From positions 558,001-622,000 of the forward strand of contig NZ_JAMZDX010000004.1 in NCBI RefSeq assembly GCF_024172095.1: a stretch of 64,000 bases of DNA, written 5' to 3'. Positions 32,974 to 40,040 of the stretch are shown here, piece after piece (the first letter of the stretch is position 1; each line of letters opens with the position of its first letter). The stretch comes from Kitasatospora cinereorecta (GTDB taxonomy: Bacteria; Actinomycetota; Actinomycetes; Streptomycetales; Streptomycetaceae). A model generated the notes under the pieces. It was not told where the DNA came from, made no database searches, and saw only the letters and a program-made list of their open reading frames with translations. Position numbers and translations under genes: made by a program.

Positions 32974-34686
32974 GTGGGCAGCGAATCCGAGCGTCCGACC
33001 CCCCTGCCGCAGCTGCGGCTGGACGAACTGCTGGACGAGTTGCAGAGCCGCCTGGACGCCGCGCGCGGCGCCCGCGACCGGGTGCACAGCCTGCTGGAGG
33101 CGGTCCTCGCGGTCGGCCGGGACCTGGAGCTGAGCCAGGCGCTGCGGCACATCGTCGAGGCCGCGGTCACCCTGGTGGACGCCCGGTACGGCGCCCTCGG
33201 CGTGATCGGCGAGGACCAGCGGCTGTCCCGGTTCATCCCGGTCGGCGTCCCGGAGGAACAGGTCCGGCGGATCGGTGCGCTGCCGTCGGGTCACGGCATC
33301 CTCGGCGAGCTGATCCGGCACCCCGAGCCGCTGCGGCTGGCGGAGCTGTCCGACCACCCGTCCTCGTACGGCTTCCCGCCCGGCCATCCGCCGATGCACA
33401 GCTTCCTCGGGGTGCCGATCCGGATCCGCGACCGGGTGTTCGGCAACCTGTACCTGACCGAGAAGCGGGGCGGCGGCGAGTTCGACGCCGAGGACGAGGC
33501 GGTGCTCTCCACGCTGGCGGTGGCCGCGGGCGTGACGATCGAGAACGCCCGCCTGTACGCCCGGGCCCGGCTGCGCGAGCGCTGGCTGGCGGCGAGTGCC
33601 GAGGTGACCAACAGCCTGCTGTCGGGCAGCGCCGAGCACGAGGTCCTCGACCTGCTGGTCACCCGGGCGAGCGAGATCGCCGGGGCCGATCTGGCGGTGG
33701 TCGCGCTGCCGGTCCACGGCAGCGACGAGCTCGAGGTGCGGATCGCCGTCGGGAAGGGCGAGCGGGACCACCGCGGCCTGGTCCTCCCGCTGCAGGGCTC
33801 GTTCATGGGGGCCGCCGCCCTCACCGACGGTCTGGTGGTCAGCCCGGACGTCCGCACCGACCCCCGGATCACCACCGGACCGCCCCGCTGGGAGGGGCTC
33901 GGGCCGGCCGTCGCCGTGCCGATCGGCACGGCGGACCTGGGCGTGCGGGGTGTGCTGATGCTGGCCCGGACGGCGGGCTCGCCCCTGTTCGAGGCGGACG
34001 AGTCGGCCCCGCTGCAGGGCTTCGCCGGGCAGGCCGCCGTCGCCATGGAGCTGGCCGCGCACCGCCGCGACTCCGAGCAGGTCGCCCTGCTCCAGGAGCG
34101 CGACCGGATCGCCCGCGACCTCCACGACCTCGCGATCCAGCGGCTGTTCGCCACCGGTATGACCCTCCAGGGGGCGACGCGCTTCATCGACCACCCCGAG
34201 GCCGCGGACCGGGTCCTACGCGCCATCGACGACCTCGACGAGACGGCCAGGACCATCCGCTCCACCATCTTCGGCCTGCGGACCCGCGAGAGCGGCCCGG
34301 CCTCGGTCGGGCTGCGGGCCGCCGTGGTCGGGGTGGTCGACCGGGCCGCGGCGGTGCTGGGCTTCGCGCCCGCGCTGCGGATGTCGGGCCTGCTGGACGT
34401 CACGGTGCCGAAGCCGATGGCGGACGAGGCGGTGGCCGTGCTCCAGGAGGCGCTCTCGAACGCCGCCCGCCATGCCCGGGCCGGCGCGGTCGAGGTCACC
34501 GTCGAGGCCGGCGACCAGCTCACCCTCACCGTCTGCGACGACGGGGTCGGCCTGCCGGACGGCGGCCGGCGCAGCGGGCTGGCGAACCTGGCCGAGCGGG
34601 CCGCCGCCCTCGGCGGCGAGTTCCGGGCGGGTACGCGGGCCGGGGGCGGGACCGAGCTGGTGTGGCAGGTACCGCTGTCCGGCTGA
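32974..34686 (+). CDS. DevS/DosS-like GAF-GAF sensor histidine kinase
   Basis: 570 residues, close to mycobacterial DevS. It has GAF-A (about 50-200), GAF-B (about 215-360), a HisKA_3 dimerisation helix with the phospho-accepting His384 in ARDLHDLAIQRL, and a HATPase domain (about 465-570: EALSNAARHA, DDGVGLPDGGRRSGLANLAERA). GAF-A contains GFPPGHPPM with His138, in the place where DevS carries its haem-ligating His, so a gas or redox sensing role is likely. GGAGGAA precedes the GTG. No receiver gene is adjacent; two DevR-like regulators lie at 36125 and 46570. The upstream box suggests autoregulation. Confidence 0.9.
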   Translation: MGSESERPTPLPQLRLDELLDELQSRLDAARGARDRVHSLLEAVLAVGRDLELSQALRHIVEAAVTLVDARYGALGVIGEDQRLSRFIPVGVPEEQVRRIGALPSGHGILGELIRHPEPLRLAELSDHPSSYGFPPGHPPMHSFLGVPIRIRDRVFGNLYLTEKRGGGEFDAEDEAVLSTLAVAAGVTIENARLYARARLRERWLAASAEVTNSLLSGSAEHEVLDLLVTRASEIAGADLAVVALPVHGSDELEVRIAVGKGERDHRGLVLPLQGSFMGAAALTDGLVVSPDVRTDPRITTGPPRWEGLGPAVAVPIGTADLGVRGVLMLARTAGSPLFEADESAPLQGFAGQAAVAMELAAHRRDSEQVALLQERDRIARDLHDLAIQRLFATGMTLQGATRFIDHPEAADRVLRAIDDLDETARTIRSTIFGLRTRESGPASVGLRAAVVGVVDRAAAVLGFAPALRMSGLLDVTVPKPMADEAVAVLQEALSNAARHARAGAVEVTVEAGDQLTLTVCDDGVGLPDGGRRSGLANLAERAAALGGEFRAGTRAGGGTELVWQVPLSG

Positions 34687-34699
34687 GACGGCTCAGCCG
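34680..34699. terminator. Hairpin spanning two convergent stops
   Basis: CGGCTGAG (34680-34687) and CTCAGCCG (34692-34699) around ACGG. Both the kinase stop and the nitroreductase stop lie in its arms. Confidence 0.6.
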
Positions 34700-35670
34700 T
34701 CGAACACGTCCGCGGCCCGGAGCCGCGGGGTCGGCGCGCCCTCCAGCCCGTACCCGAGCCGGATCAGCATCTGGACGTGGCCGGGGCCCCGGTGGACGTC
34801 CCGGGTCTCCCAGCGCAGGTACGGCCACTCCATCGCCTGGTGCAGCAGCGAGGCGCGGACCCGGTGCACGGTGGCCGTCAGCAGGACGTGTTCCAGCGCC
34901 ATGCCCGCCCGCAGCCAGTCGAGGCGCTGGTCGCCGTGGGTGGCGAGGACGGCGATCCGCGGCTCGTCCTCGAACGGAACGGGCGCGAGGTGTTCGGCCG
35001 GTTCCAGGGCGGCGAAGTCCCGCATCGGCAGGTGTCCGCTCGCGTCCTGCGGGCCGAGCGCGGAGACCGGGATGCCGTACGGCGGGGCGTCCGGCCCCTG
35101 GATCCAGCTGCGGCTCTCGCTGCGCTGGTCGGGGTCGGTGGTGCTGCGCCGCTCGGCCTCCGCGGTCAGGTGCAGCAGCCGCTCGGTCTCCTCCCGGTCC
35201 GGGAGGTGGAGCAGCGCGTCCTCGACCCGGGCCGCCTCGACGAGCTCGGCGAGGACCGTCTCCGGGACCGGCGGTCCGGTGAACGGCGAGCGGATGGTGT
35301 GCCGGCGCCAGATCGCCTCGTACAGCGCACCGGTGGCGGACAGGTGGGCGGCGGACGGCTCGTCCAGCTCGACGCCGGCCAGCAGGTCCGGCTCGGCCGG
35401 ATCGGGGAGCAGACGGACCTCGGGCGCCCAGCCGAGGTGCCGGGCGGCGGTCCGCAGGTTGAGCACCGCCGCGCCGACGGACATGTGCAGGGCCCGGCCC
35501 TCGGGGTCGGCGGCGGGCAGGGTGCGCTCGGGGACGGTGCGGACCTCCAGCGTGGAGGTCTCCGGCACCAGCCGGAAGTGCCACGGCTGGGTGTTGTGGA
35601 CGGACGGCGCGGCGACCGCCGCGGAGACCAGCGTCTCCAGGGTCTGGGCGTCGAGGACCGGGGGGATCAT
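34693..35670 (-). CDS. Acg-like nitroreductase-family protein
   Basis: 325 residues. The N-terminal APSVHNTQPWHFR motif is the FMN-binding signature of the Acg group (Rv2032, Rv3127 and Rv3131 of M. tuberculosis, all DosR-regulated). The fold is an internally duplicated nitroreductase: a second half contains GHLPMRDFAALE, ATHGDQRLDWLRAGMALEHVLL and ends in a LIRLGYG strand. Acg proteins bind FMN but are thought to sequester rather than catalyse. GGGAG precedes the ATG. It is second in an operon with the SHOCT-domain gene upstream (42-base gap), behind two Dos-type boxes. Confidence 0.9.
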   Translation of the reverse strand: MIPPVLDAQTLETLVSAAVAAPSVHNTQPWHFRLVPETSTLEVRTVPERTLPAADPEGRALHMSVGAAVLNLRTAARHLGWAPEVRLLPDPAEPDLLAGVELDEPSAAHLSATGALYEAIWRRHTIRSPFTGPPVPETVLAELVEAARVEDALLHLPDREETERLLHLTAEAERRSTTDPDQRSESRSWIQGPDAPPYGIPVSALGPQDASGHLPMRDFAALEPAEHLAPVPFEDEPRIAVLATHGDQRLDWLRAGMALEHVLLTATVHRVRASLLHQAMEWPYLRWETRDVHRGPGHVQMLIRLGYGLEGAPTPRLRAADVFDG

Positions 35671-35712
35671 GGTGGGCTCCCGGAGGGTGCGCGGGTCGGT
35701 GGGGTGCGCGGG

Positions 35713-35985
35713 TCAGCGTGGCGTCGGGGTGCGCCCGGCCCGCAGGGCGTCCAGGCGCGTGCGGTACTCGTCGGGCTCGATCTCGCCGCGGGCGAGCCGG
35801 TCGGCGAGCAGCTGCTCGGGGTCGGGCCGTCCGGGGTCAACCGGGCCGTCCGGCGGCGGGGTGCGCGCGAAGTGGCGGAACAGGGCGACCGCGCCGGCCA
35901 CGAGCAGGGCCCAGAACACCAGCACGGTCAGGGTCATCAGGCCGATGCCCCAGCCGCTCATCCCGTGGTCGTTCCAGTACATCAT
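35713..35985 (-). CDS. Small membrane protein with SHOCT domain
   Basis: 90 residues. A short N-terminal segment, one transmembrane helix at about 14-36 (LMTLTVLVFWALLVAGAVALF) and a C-terminal SHOCT motif (PEQLLADRLARGEIEPDEYRTRLDAL), a roughly 30-residue helical module often found at the end of oligomeric or membrane proteins. Function is unknown. GGAGG lies 5 bases before the first of two ATG codons. It is first in the operon with the Acg-like gene, and the two Dos-type boxes sit 80-117 bases upstream. Confidence 0.85.
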   Translation of the reverse strand: MMYWNDHGMSGWGIGLMTLTVLVFWALLVAGAVALFRHFARTPPPDGPVDPGRPDPEQLLADRLARGEIEPDEYRTRLDALRAGRTPTPR

Positions 35986-36065
35986 CACGGCCTCCCCTGG
36001 CCGGTGGGCGGCGGGCTCGGTGCCCCTCACCGTCCACGGTGCGGCCGGGGCCGCCTCCGGCGCTT

Positions 36066-36101
36066 GGGCCGGTCGGCTCTGTTCGGCGGGCCGGTCGGGC
36101 T
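36066..36101. promoter_or_regulatory. Two Dos-type boxes upstream of the SHOCT-nitroreductase operon
   Basis: GGGCCG-GT-CGGCTC (36066-36079) and GGGCCG-GT-CGGGCT (36088-36101), 22 bp apart centre to centre, as in paired DosR sites on one helix face. Confidence 0.6.
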
Positions 36102-36130
36102 CAGTCTCGGGCTCAGTCTCGGGCTCAGTG
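36096..36130. repeat. Tandem 12-bp repeat overlapping a response-regulator stop
   Basis: Almost three copies of CGGGCTCAGTCT run from the second Dos-type box into the 3' end of the response-regulator gene. The last unit includes its stop codon. Confidence 0.7.
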
Positions 36131-36832
36131 CGGGCGGGTGGGGTGGTGGCCGGTCCCGCCGTGCTCCGTGTCGGCGTGCGCGGCGAGCACGGCGGCCTGC
36201 AGGCGCCGCTCGACGCCGAGCTTGGCGAGCATCCGGGAGATGTGGTTCTTCACGGTCTTCTCGGCGAGGTAGAGCTCCTGGCCGATCTCCCGGTTGGTCC
36301 TGCCCTCGCCGATCAGGGCCAGGATCTCCCGCTCGCGCGGGGTGAGCTGGGCGAGGGCCGCCTCGGTGTCGCTCGGCTCGGGGTGGCGCAGGCTCTCCAT
36401 CAGCTTGCGGGTGGTCGCGGGGTCGAGCATCGACTGTCCGGAAGCGACCGTACGCACCGCGCTGACCAGGTCGGAGCCCTTGACCTGCTTGAGCACGTAC
36501 CCGGCCGCCCCGGCCATGATCGCGTCCAGCAGGGCGTCGTCGTCGTCGAAGGAGGTCAGCATCAGGCAGGCCAGCTCGGGCATCCGGTCCCGCAGTTCGC
36601 GGCAGACGCCGACGCCGTCGCCGTCCGGCAGCCGGACGTCCAGCACCGCCACCCGGGGGCGGACCGCCGGGATCCGGGCCAGCGCCTGCTCGCAGGTGCC
36701 GGCCTCGCCGACCACCTCGATGTCGGGCGCGGCCTCCAGCAGGTCCTTCACGCCGCGGCGGACGACCTCGTGGTCGTCGAGCAGGAACACCGTCACGCGC
36801 GGCTCGGACCCACCGAGCGGGTTCTCGTCCAT
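36125..36832 (-). CDS. DevR/DosR-like NarL-family response regulator
   Basis: 235 residues. The receiver domain has FLLDDHEVVRRG, phospho-acceptor Asp65 in VAVLDVRLPDGDG, Thr in LTSFDDDD and Lys in GYVLKQV. The LuxR-type HTH is LTPREREILALIGEGRTNREIGQELYLAEKTVKNHISRMLAKLGVERR, whose Lys-Thr-Val-Lys-Asn recognition helix is that of DosR/DevR. A short His-containing tail extends beyond the usual end. The ATG at 36832 was chosen because the receiver begins 12 residues later and GGGAG precedes it. It follows the CBS-protein gene by 98 bases, so it may be read from the perfect box at 37472. Confidence 0.92.
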   Translation of the reverse strand: MDENPLGGSEPRVTVFLLDDHEVVRRGVKDLLEAAPDIEVVGEAGTCEQALARIPAVRPRVAVLDVRLPDGDGVGVCRELRDRMPELACLMLTSFDDDDALLDAIMAGAAGYVLKQVKGSDLVSAVRTVASGQSMLDPATTRKLMESLRHPEPSDTEAALAQLTPREREILALIGEGRTNREIGQELYLAEKTVKNHISRMLAKLGVERRLQAAVLAAHADTEHGGTGHHPTRPH

Positions 36833-36930
36833 GGCCTGCTCCCGTGTGGAAAGCCCCCTCCGATTCTGCCCGCCGGGCGGCGTCGCGGCGCGGCATCGGC
36901 CGGGCGGGACCCTCGCGCGGGCGACGCGGG

Positions 36931-37401
36931 TCAGGGCGCCGTCGGCGGTGTACTCCCGGTACGGCCCGGGCCCGCGGGGCCCTCGCGCAGCGCGCTCCAG
37001 GACACCGGGCCGAGCAGGTCGGCGAGGTGCTGCAGGACGTCCAGGAAGAGGTCGTCGATGGCGAGCACGCCGACCGGGCGGGTGCCGTCGACCACCGGGA
37101 GGCGGCGCACCCCGGTGCGGCGGAAGGCGCGGTAGGCGGCGGAGAGGTCCTCCTCGGCGCCGACCGTGACGGCCGGCGACGACATCACGGCCGCCACCGG
37201 GACGGTCGGGTCGGGGTCGGCGTCGGCGGCCAGCCAGCGGACCGCCAGGTCCCGGTCGGTCAGCACGCCCCGGAGCGCCTCCCGGTCGGCGACCAGGACG
37301 CAGCCCACCTCCGCGGCCGCCATCCGCCGCGCGGCGTCCCGCACCGACGCGGTCGGCGGGACGGTGACCGGCGGCGCGCTCATCAGCTCGGCGACTCTCA
37401 T
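36931..37401 (-). CDS. CBS-domain protein resembling hypoxic response protein 1
   Basis: 156 residues made of two CBS motifs (VAELMSAPPVTVPPTASVRDAARRM... and VAAVMSSPAVTVGAEEDLSAAYRAF...RRLPVV). Its size and composition match Rv2626c, a strongly DosR-induced mycobacterial CBS-pair protein of uncertain function; CBS pairs commonly bind adenosine nucleotides. AGGAGGG lies 9 bases before the ATG at 37401. A perfect Dos-type box lies about 70 bases upstream, shared with the divergent GH65 gene. The DevR-like regulator follows, probably in the same transcript. Confidence 0.88.
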   Translation of the reverse strand: MRVAELMSAPPVTVPPTASVRDAARRMAAAEVGCVLVADREALRGVLTDRDLAVRWLAADADPDPTVPVAAVMSSPAVTVGAEEDLSAAYRAFRRTGVRRLPVVDGTRPVGVLAIDDLFLDVLQHLADLLGPVSWSALREGPAGPGRTGSTPPTAP

Positions 37402-37471
37402 GGCGGCCACCCTCCTGGCGTCGGCTCGGCTGCCCTGCCTCCAGCACAGCCCATCCGCCGGGACGGACCCA

Positions 37472-37485
37472 GGGCCGAGCGGCCC
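37472..37485. promoter_or_regulatory. Dos-type box between the CBS-protein and GH65 genes
   Basis: GGGCCG-AG-CGGCCC, perfect. It is 70 bases from the CBS start and 89 from the GH65 start on opposite strands. Confidence 0.7.
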
Positions 37486-37574
37486 GGCGAACCGGTCCGA
37501 CCGGCACCGGGCGGGCGGGCAGGTCGGCCAGCAGACTGGGGGCAGGGCCACCGCACGCCGACCGAGGAGGCCTC

Positions 37575-40007
37575 GTGGAACCGGACGCCCCGGACCCCGT
37601 CGCCGTCTCCCGTACCGGCGGGCCGTCGGTCATGCCCGACCCGTGGACGCTGCGGTACGACGGCTTCGATCCCGTCCAGGAGGGGCTGCGCGAGGCGTTG
37701 TGCGCCGTCGGCAACGGCTACCTGGTCACCCGCGGCGCCGCCCCGGAGTCGGTGGCGGACGGCGTGCACTACCCGGGCACCTACCTGGCGGGCTGCTACG
37801 ACCGCACCGCCTCGACCGTGGCCGGCCGCACCTTCACCCACGAGGACCTGGTCAACTGCCCGAACTGGCTGCCGTTCACCTTCCGCCGGCCGGGCGGGGA
37901 GTGGTTCACCGGCCCACCGGAGGGCCAGCGGCTGGAACTCGACCTGCGCCGCGGCGTGCTGACCCGCCACGCCGTCGCCGTGGACCGCGACGGCCGGCGC
38001 ACCCGGCTCGTCCAACGGCGGATCGCCAGCCAGGCCCAGCCCCACCTGGTCGCGCTCGAGACCGTGCTGACCGCGGAGAACTGGTCCGGCCCGCTGGAGG
38101 TCCGCTCGGCGCTCGACGGCACCGTCACCAACACCGGCGTCCCGCGCTACGCCGGGCTGACCGGCCGTCACCTCTCCCCCGTCGGCGCGGGCGCGGACCC
38201 GGACGGCACGCTCTGGCTGCAGGTCGCGACCGGCGCGGGCCGACGCATCGCCCTCGCCGCCCGGCACCGGGTCCGCACCGCGGGCGGACCGGCCGAGACC
38301 GTGCGTACCGAGGAGTTCCGGGACGGCCGGGCCGCGCAGCGGCTGACCGTGGATCTGCGGGCGGGCGAGCCGGTCACGGTCGAGAAGGTGGTGGCGATCC
38401 ACACCTCCCACGACCCGGCCACCGGTGACCCGCTGCGCGCCGCCCGGCGTCTGGCCGCCGGCGCCGCGGACTTCGACCACCTCGTGGCGGACCACGCGCT
38501 GCGCTGGCGGGCGCTGTGGCGCCGCTGCCGGATCGACGCGGACTTCGAGGGGATCGGCGCGCTGCACCTCGACCTCTTCCACCTGCTGCAGACCTACTCG
38601 GAGCACTCCGCCGACCTCGACGTCGGCATCCCCGCGCGCGGTCTGCACGGCGAGGCGTACCGGGGCCACGTGTTCTGGGACGAACTGTTCGTGCTGCGCC
38701 TGCTCGACCTGCGCTTCCCCGAACTGGCCCGGGCGGTCCTGCGCTACCGCCACCGCCGGCTGGAGGCCGCCCGGCAGGCCGCCCGCGAGGAGGGCCTGGC
38801 GGGTGCGATGTACCCGTGGCAGAGCGCGAGCGAGGGGCGGGAGGAGTCCGCCCGGGTGCACCTCAACCCGCTCTCCGGCCGGTGGCTCGGCGACCACAGC
38901 CATCTCCAGCGGCACGTCGGCTCGGCGGTCGCCTACAACGTCTGGCAGTACTACGAGGCCACCGGCGACCTGGACTTCCTGGCGGAGGCCGGGGCCGAGA
39001 TGCTGCTGGACATCGCCCGGTACTGGTCGTCCGCCGCGGTGTTCGATCCGGCCCTCCGGCGCTGGTCGATCCGCGGGGTGCTCGGTCCGGACGAGTACCA
39101 CGACGGCTACCCGTGGGCGGACGCTCCCGGGCTGGACGACAACGCGTACACCAATGTGCTGGCCTCCTGGGTGCTCGCCCGGGCCTGCGACGTGCTGGAC
39201 GTCCTGCCCGCCTACCGGCGGGACGAGCTGGCCGAACGGCTCGCCCTGGACGGCGCCGAACCGGAGCGCTGGCAGGAGGTCGGCCGCCGCCTGCGCGTCC
39301 CCTTCCACGACGGGGTGATCAGCCAGTTCGACGGCTACGAGCGGCTGGCCGAGCTCGACTGGGCGACCTACCGGCGCCGCTACCCGGGCCTGCGCAGGCT
39401 CGACCGGATCCTGGAGGCCGAGGGCGACACGGTCAACCGCTACCGGGCCTCCAAGCAGGCGGACGTGCTGATGCTGCGCTACCTGTTCTCCGACCGACAG
39501 CTGCGCGACCTGCTGCGCCGCCTCGGCTACCCGGCCGGCCCCGAGCTGCTGCGCCGCACCACCTCGTACTACCTGGGCCGCACCGTCCACGGGTCGACGC
39601 TCAGCTCGGTGGTGCACGCCTGGGTGCTGATCCGCTCGGACCCCCGCGCCTCCTGGCGGCACTTCCGCGACGCCCTCACCGCCGACCTGTGGGACGTCCA
39701 GGGCGGCACCACCCGCGAGGGCGTCCACCTGGGGGCGATGGCCGGCGCGGTCGACCTGCTGCAGCGCTGCTGCACCGGCCTGGAGATCCGGGAGGACGCC
39801 CTGTGGCTGGACCCCCGGCTGCCGTCGGCGCTGCCCGGGATCGAGGTCGAGCTGCGCTACCGCGGCCACTGGGGCGTCCGGGTCGCCGTCGACCGGCGGA
39901 CGGTGACGGTCGGGCTGCGCGAGGGCCGCCAGGAGCCCGTGCAGATCCGCTTCCGCGGCGAGTCGACCACCGTACGGCCGGGCGAGAGCCGCACCTTCAG
40001 CCGCTGA
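37575..40007 (+). CDS. Glycoside hydrolase family 65 (trehalose/kojibiose/maltose phosphorylase-like)
   Basis: 810 residues, the full GH65 length. An N-terminal beta-sandwich (GNGYLVTRGAAPE; CYDRTAS) is followed by the (alpha/alpha)6 barrel. The catalytic acid is Glu507 in LGPDEYHDG, the region DDNAYTNVLASWVL follows, and the phosphate-binding segments KQADVLML and HGSTLSSVVHAWV are present, so a phosphorylase is more likely than a hydrolase. It would split an alpha-linked disaccharide into glucose and beta-glucose-1-phosphate without spending ATP. Which disaccharide cannot be told. GAGGAGG precedes the GTG. The perfect Dos-type box upstream places it in the island regulon. Confidence 0.9.
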   Translation: MEPDAPDPVAVSRTGGPSVMPDPWTLRYDGFDPVQEGLREALCAVGNGYLVTRGAAPESVADGVHYPGTYLAGCYDRTASTVAGRTFTHEDLVNCPNWLPFTFRRPGGEWFTGPPEGQRLELDLRRGVLTRHAVAVDRDGRRTRLVQRRIASQAQPHLVALETVLTAENWSGPLEVRSALDGTVTNTGVPRYAGLTGRHLSPVGAGADPDGTLWLQVATGAGRRIALAARHRVRTAGGPAETVRTEEFRDGRAAQRLTVDLRAGEPVTVEKVVAIHTSHDPATGDPLRAARRLAAGAADFDHLVADHALRWRALWRRCRIDADFEGIGALHLDLFHLLQTYSEHSADLDVGIPARGLHGEAYRGHVFWDELFVLRLLDLRFPELARAVLRYRHRRLEAARQAAREEGLAGAMYPWQSASEGREESARVHLNPLSGRWLGDHSHLQRHVGSAVAYNVWQYYEATGDLDFLAEAGAEMLLDIARYWSSAAVFDPALRRWSIRGVLGPDEYHDGYPWADAPGLDDNAYTNVLASWVLARACDVLDVLPAYRRDELAERLALDGAEPERWQEVGRRLRVPFHDGVISQFDGYERLAELDWATYRRRYPGLRRLDRILEAEGDTVNRYRASKQADVLMLRYLFSDRQLRDLLRRLGYPAGPELLRRTTSYYLGRTVHGSTLSSVVHAWVLIRSDPRASWRHFRDALTADLWDVQGGTTREGVHLGAMAGAVDLLQRCCTGLEIREDALWLDPRLPSALPGIEVELRYRGHWGVRVAVDRRTVTVGLREGRQEPVQIRFRGESTTVRPGESRTFSR

Positions 40008-40040
40008 CCGGCCACGTCGGGCAGGGCCGCCTCGCTCCGC

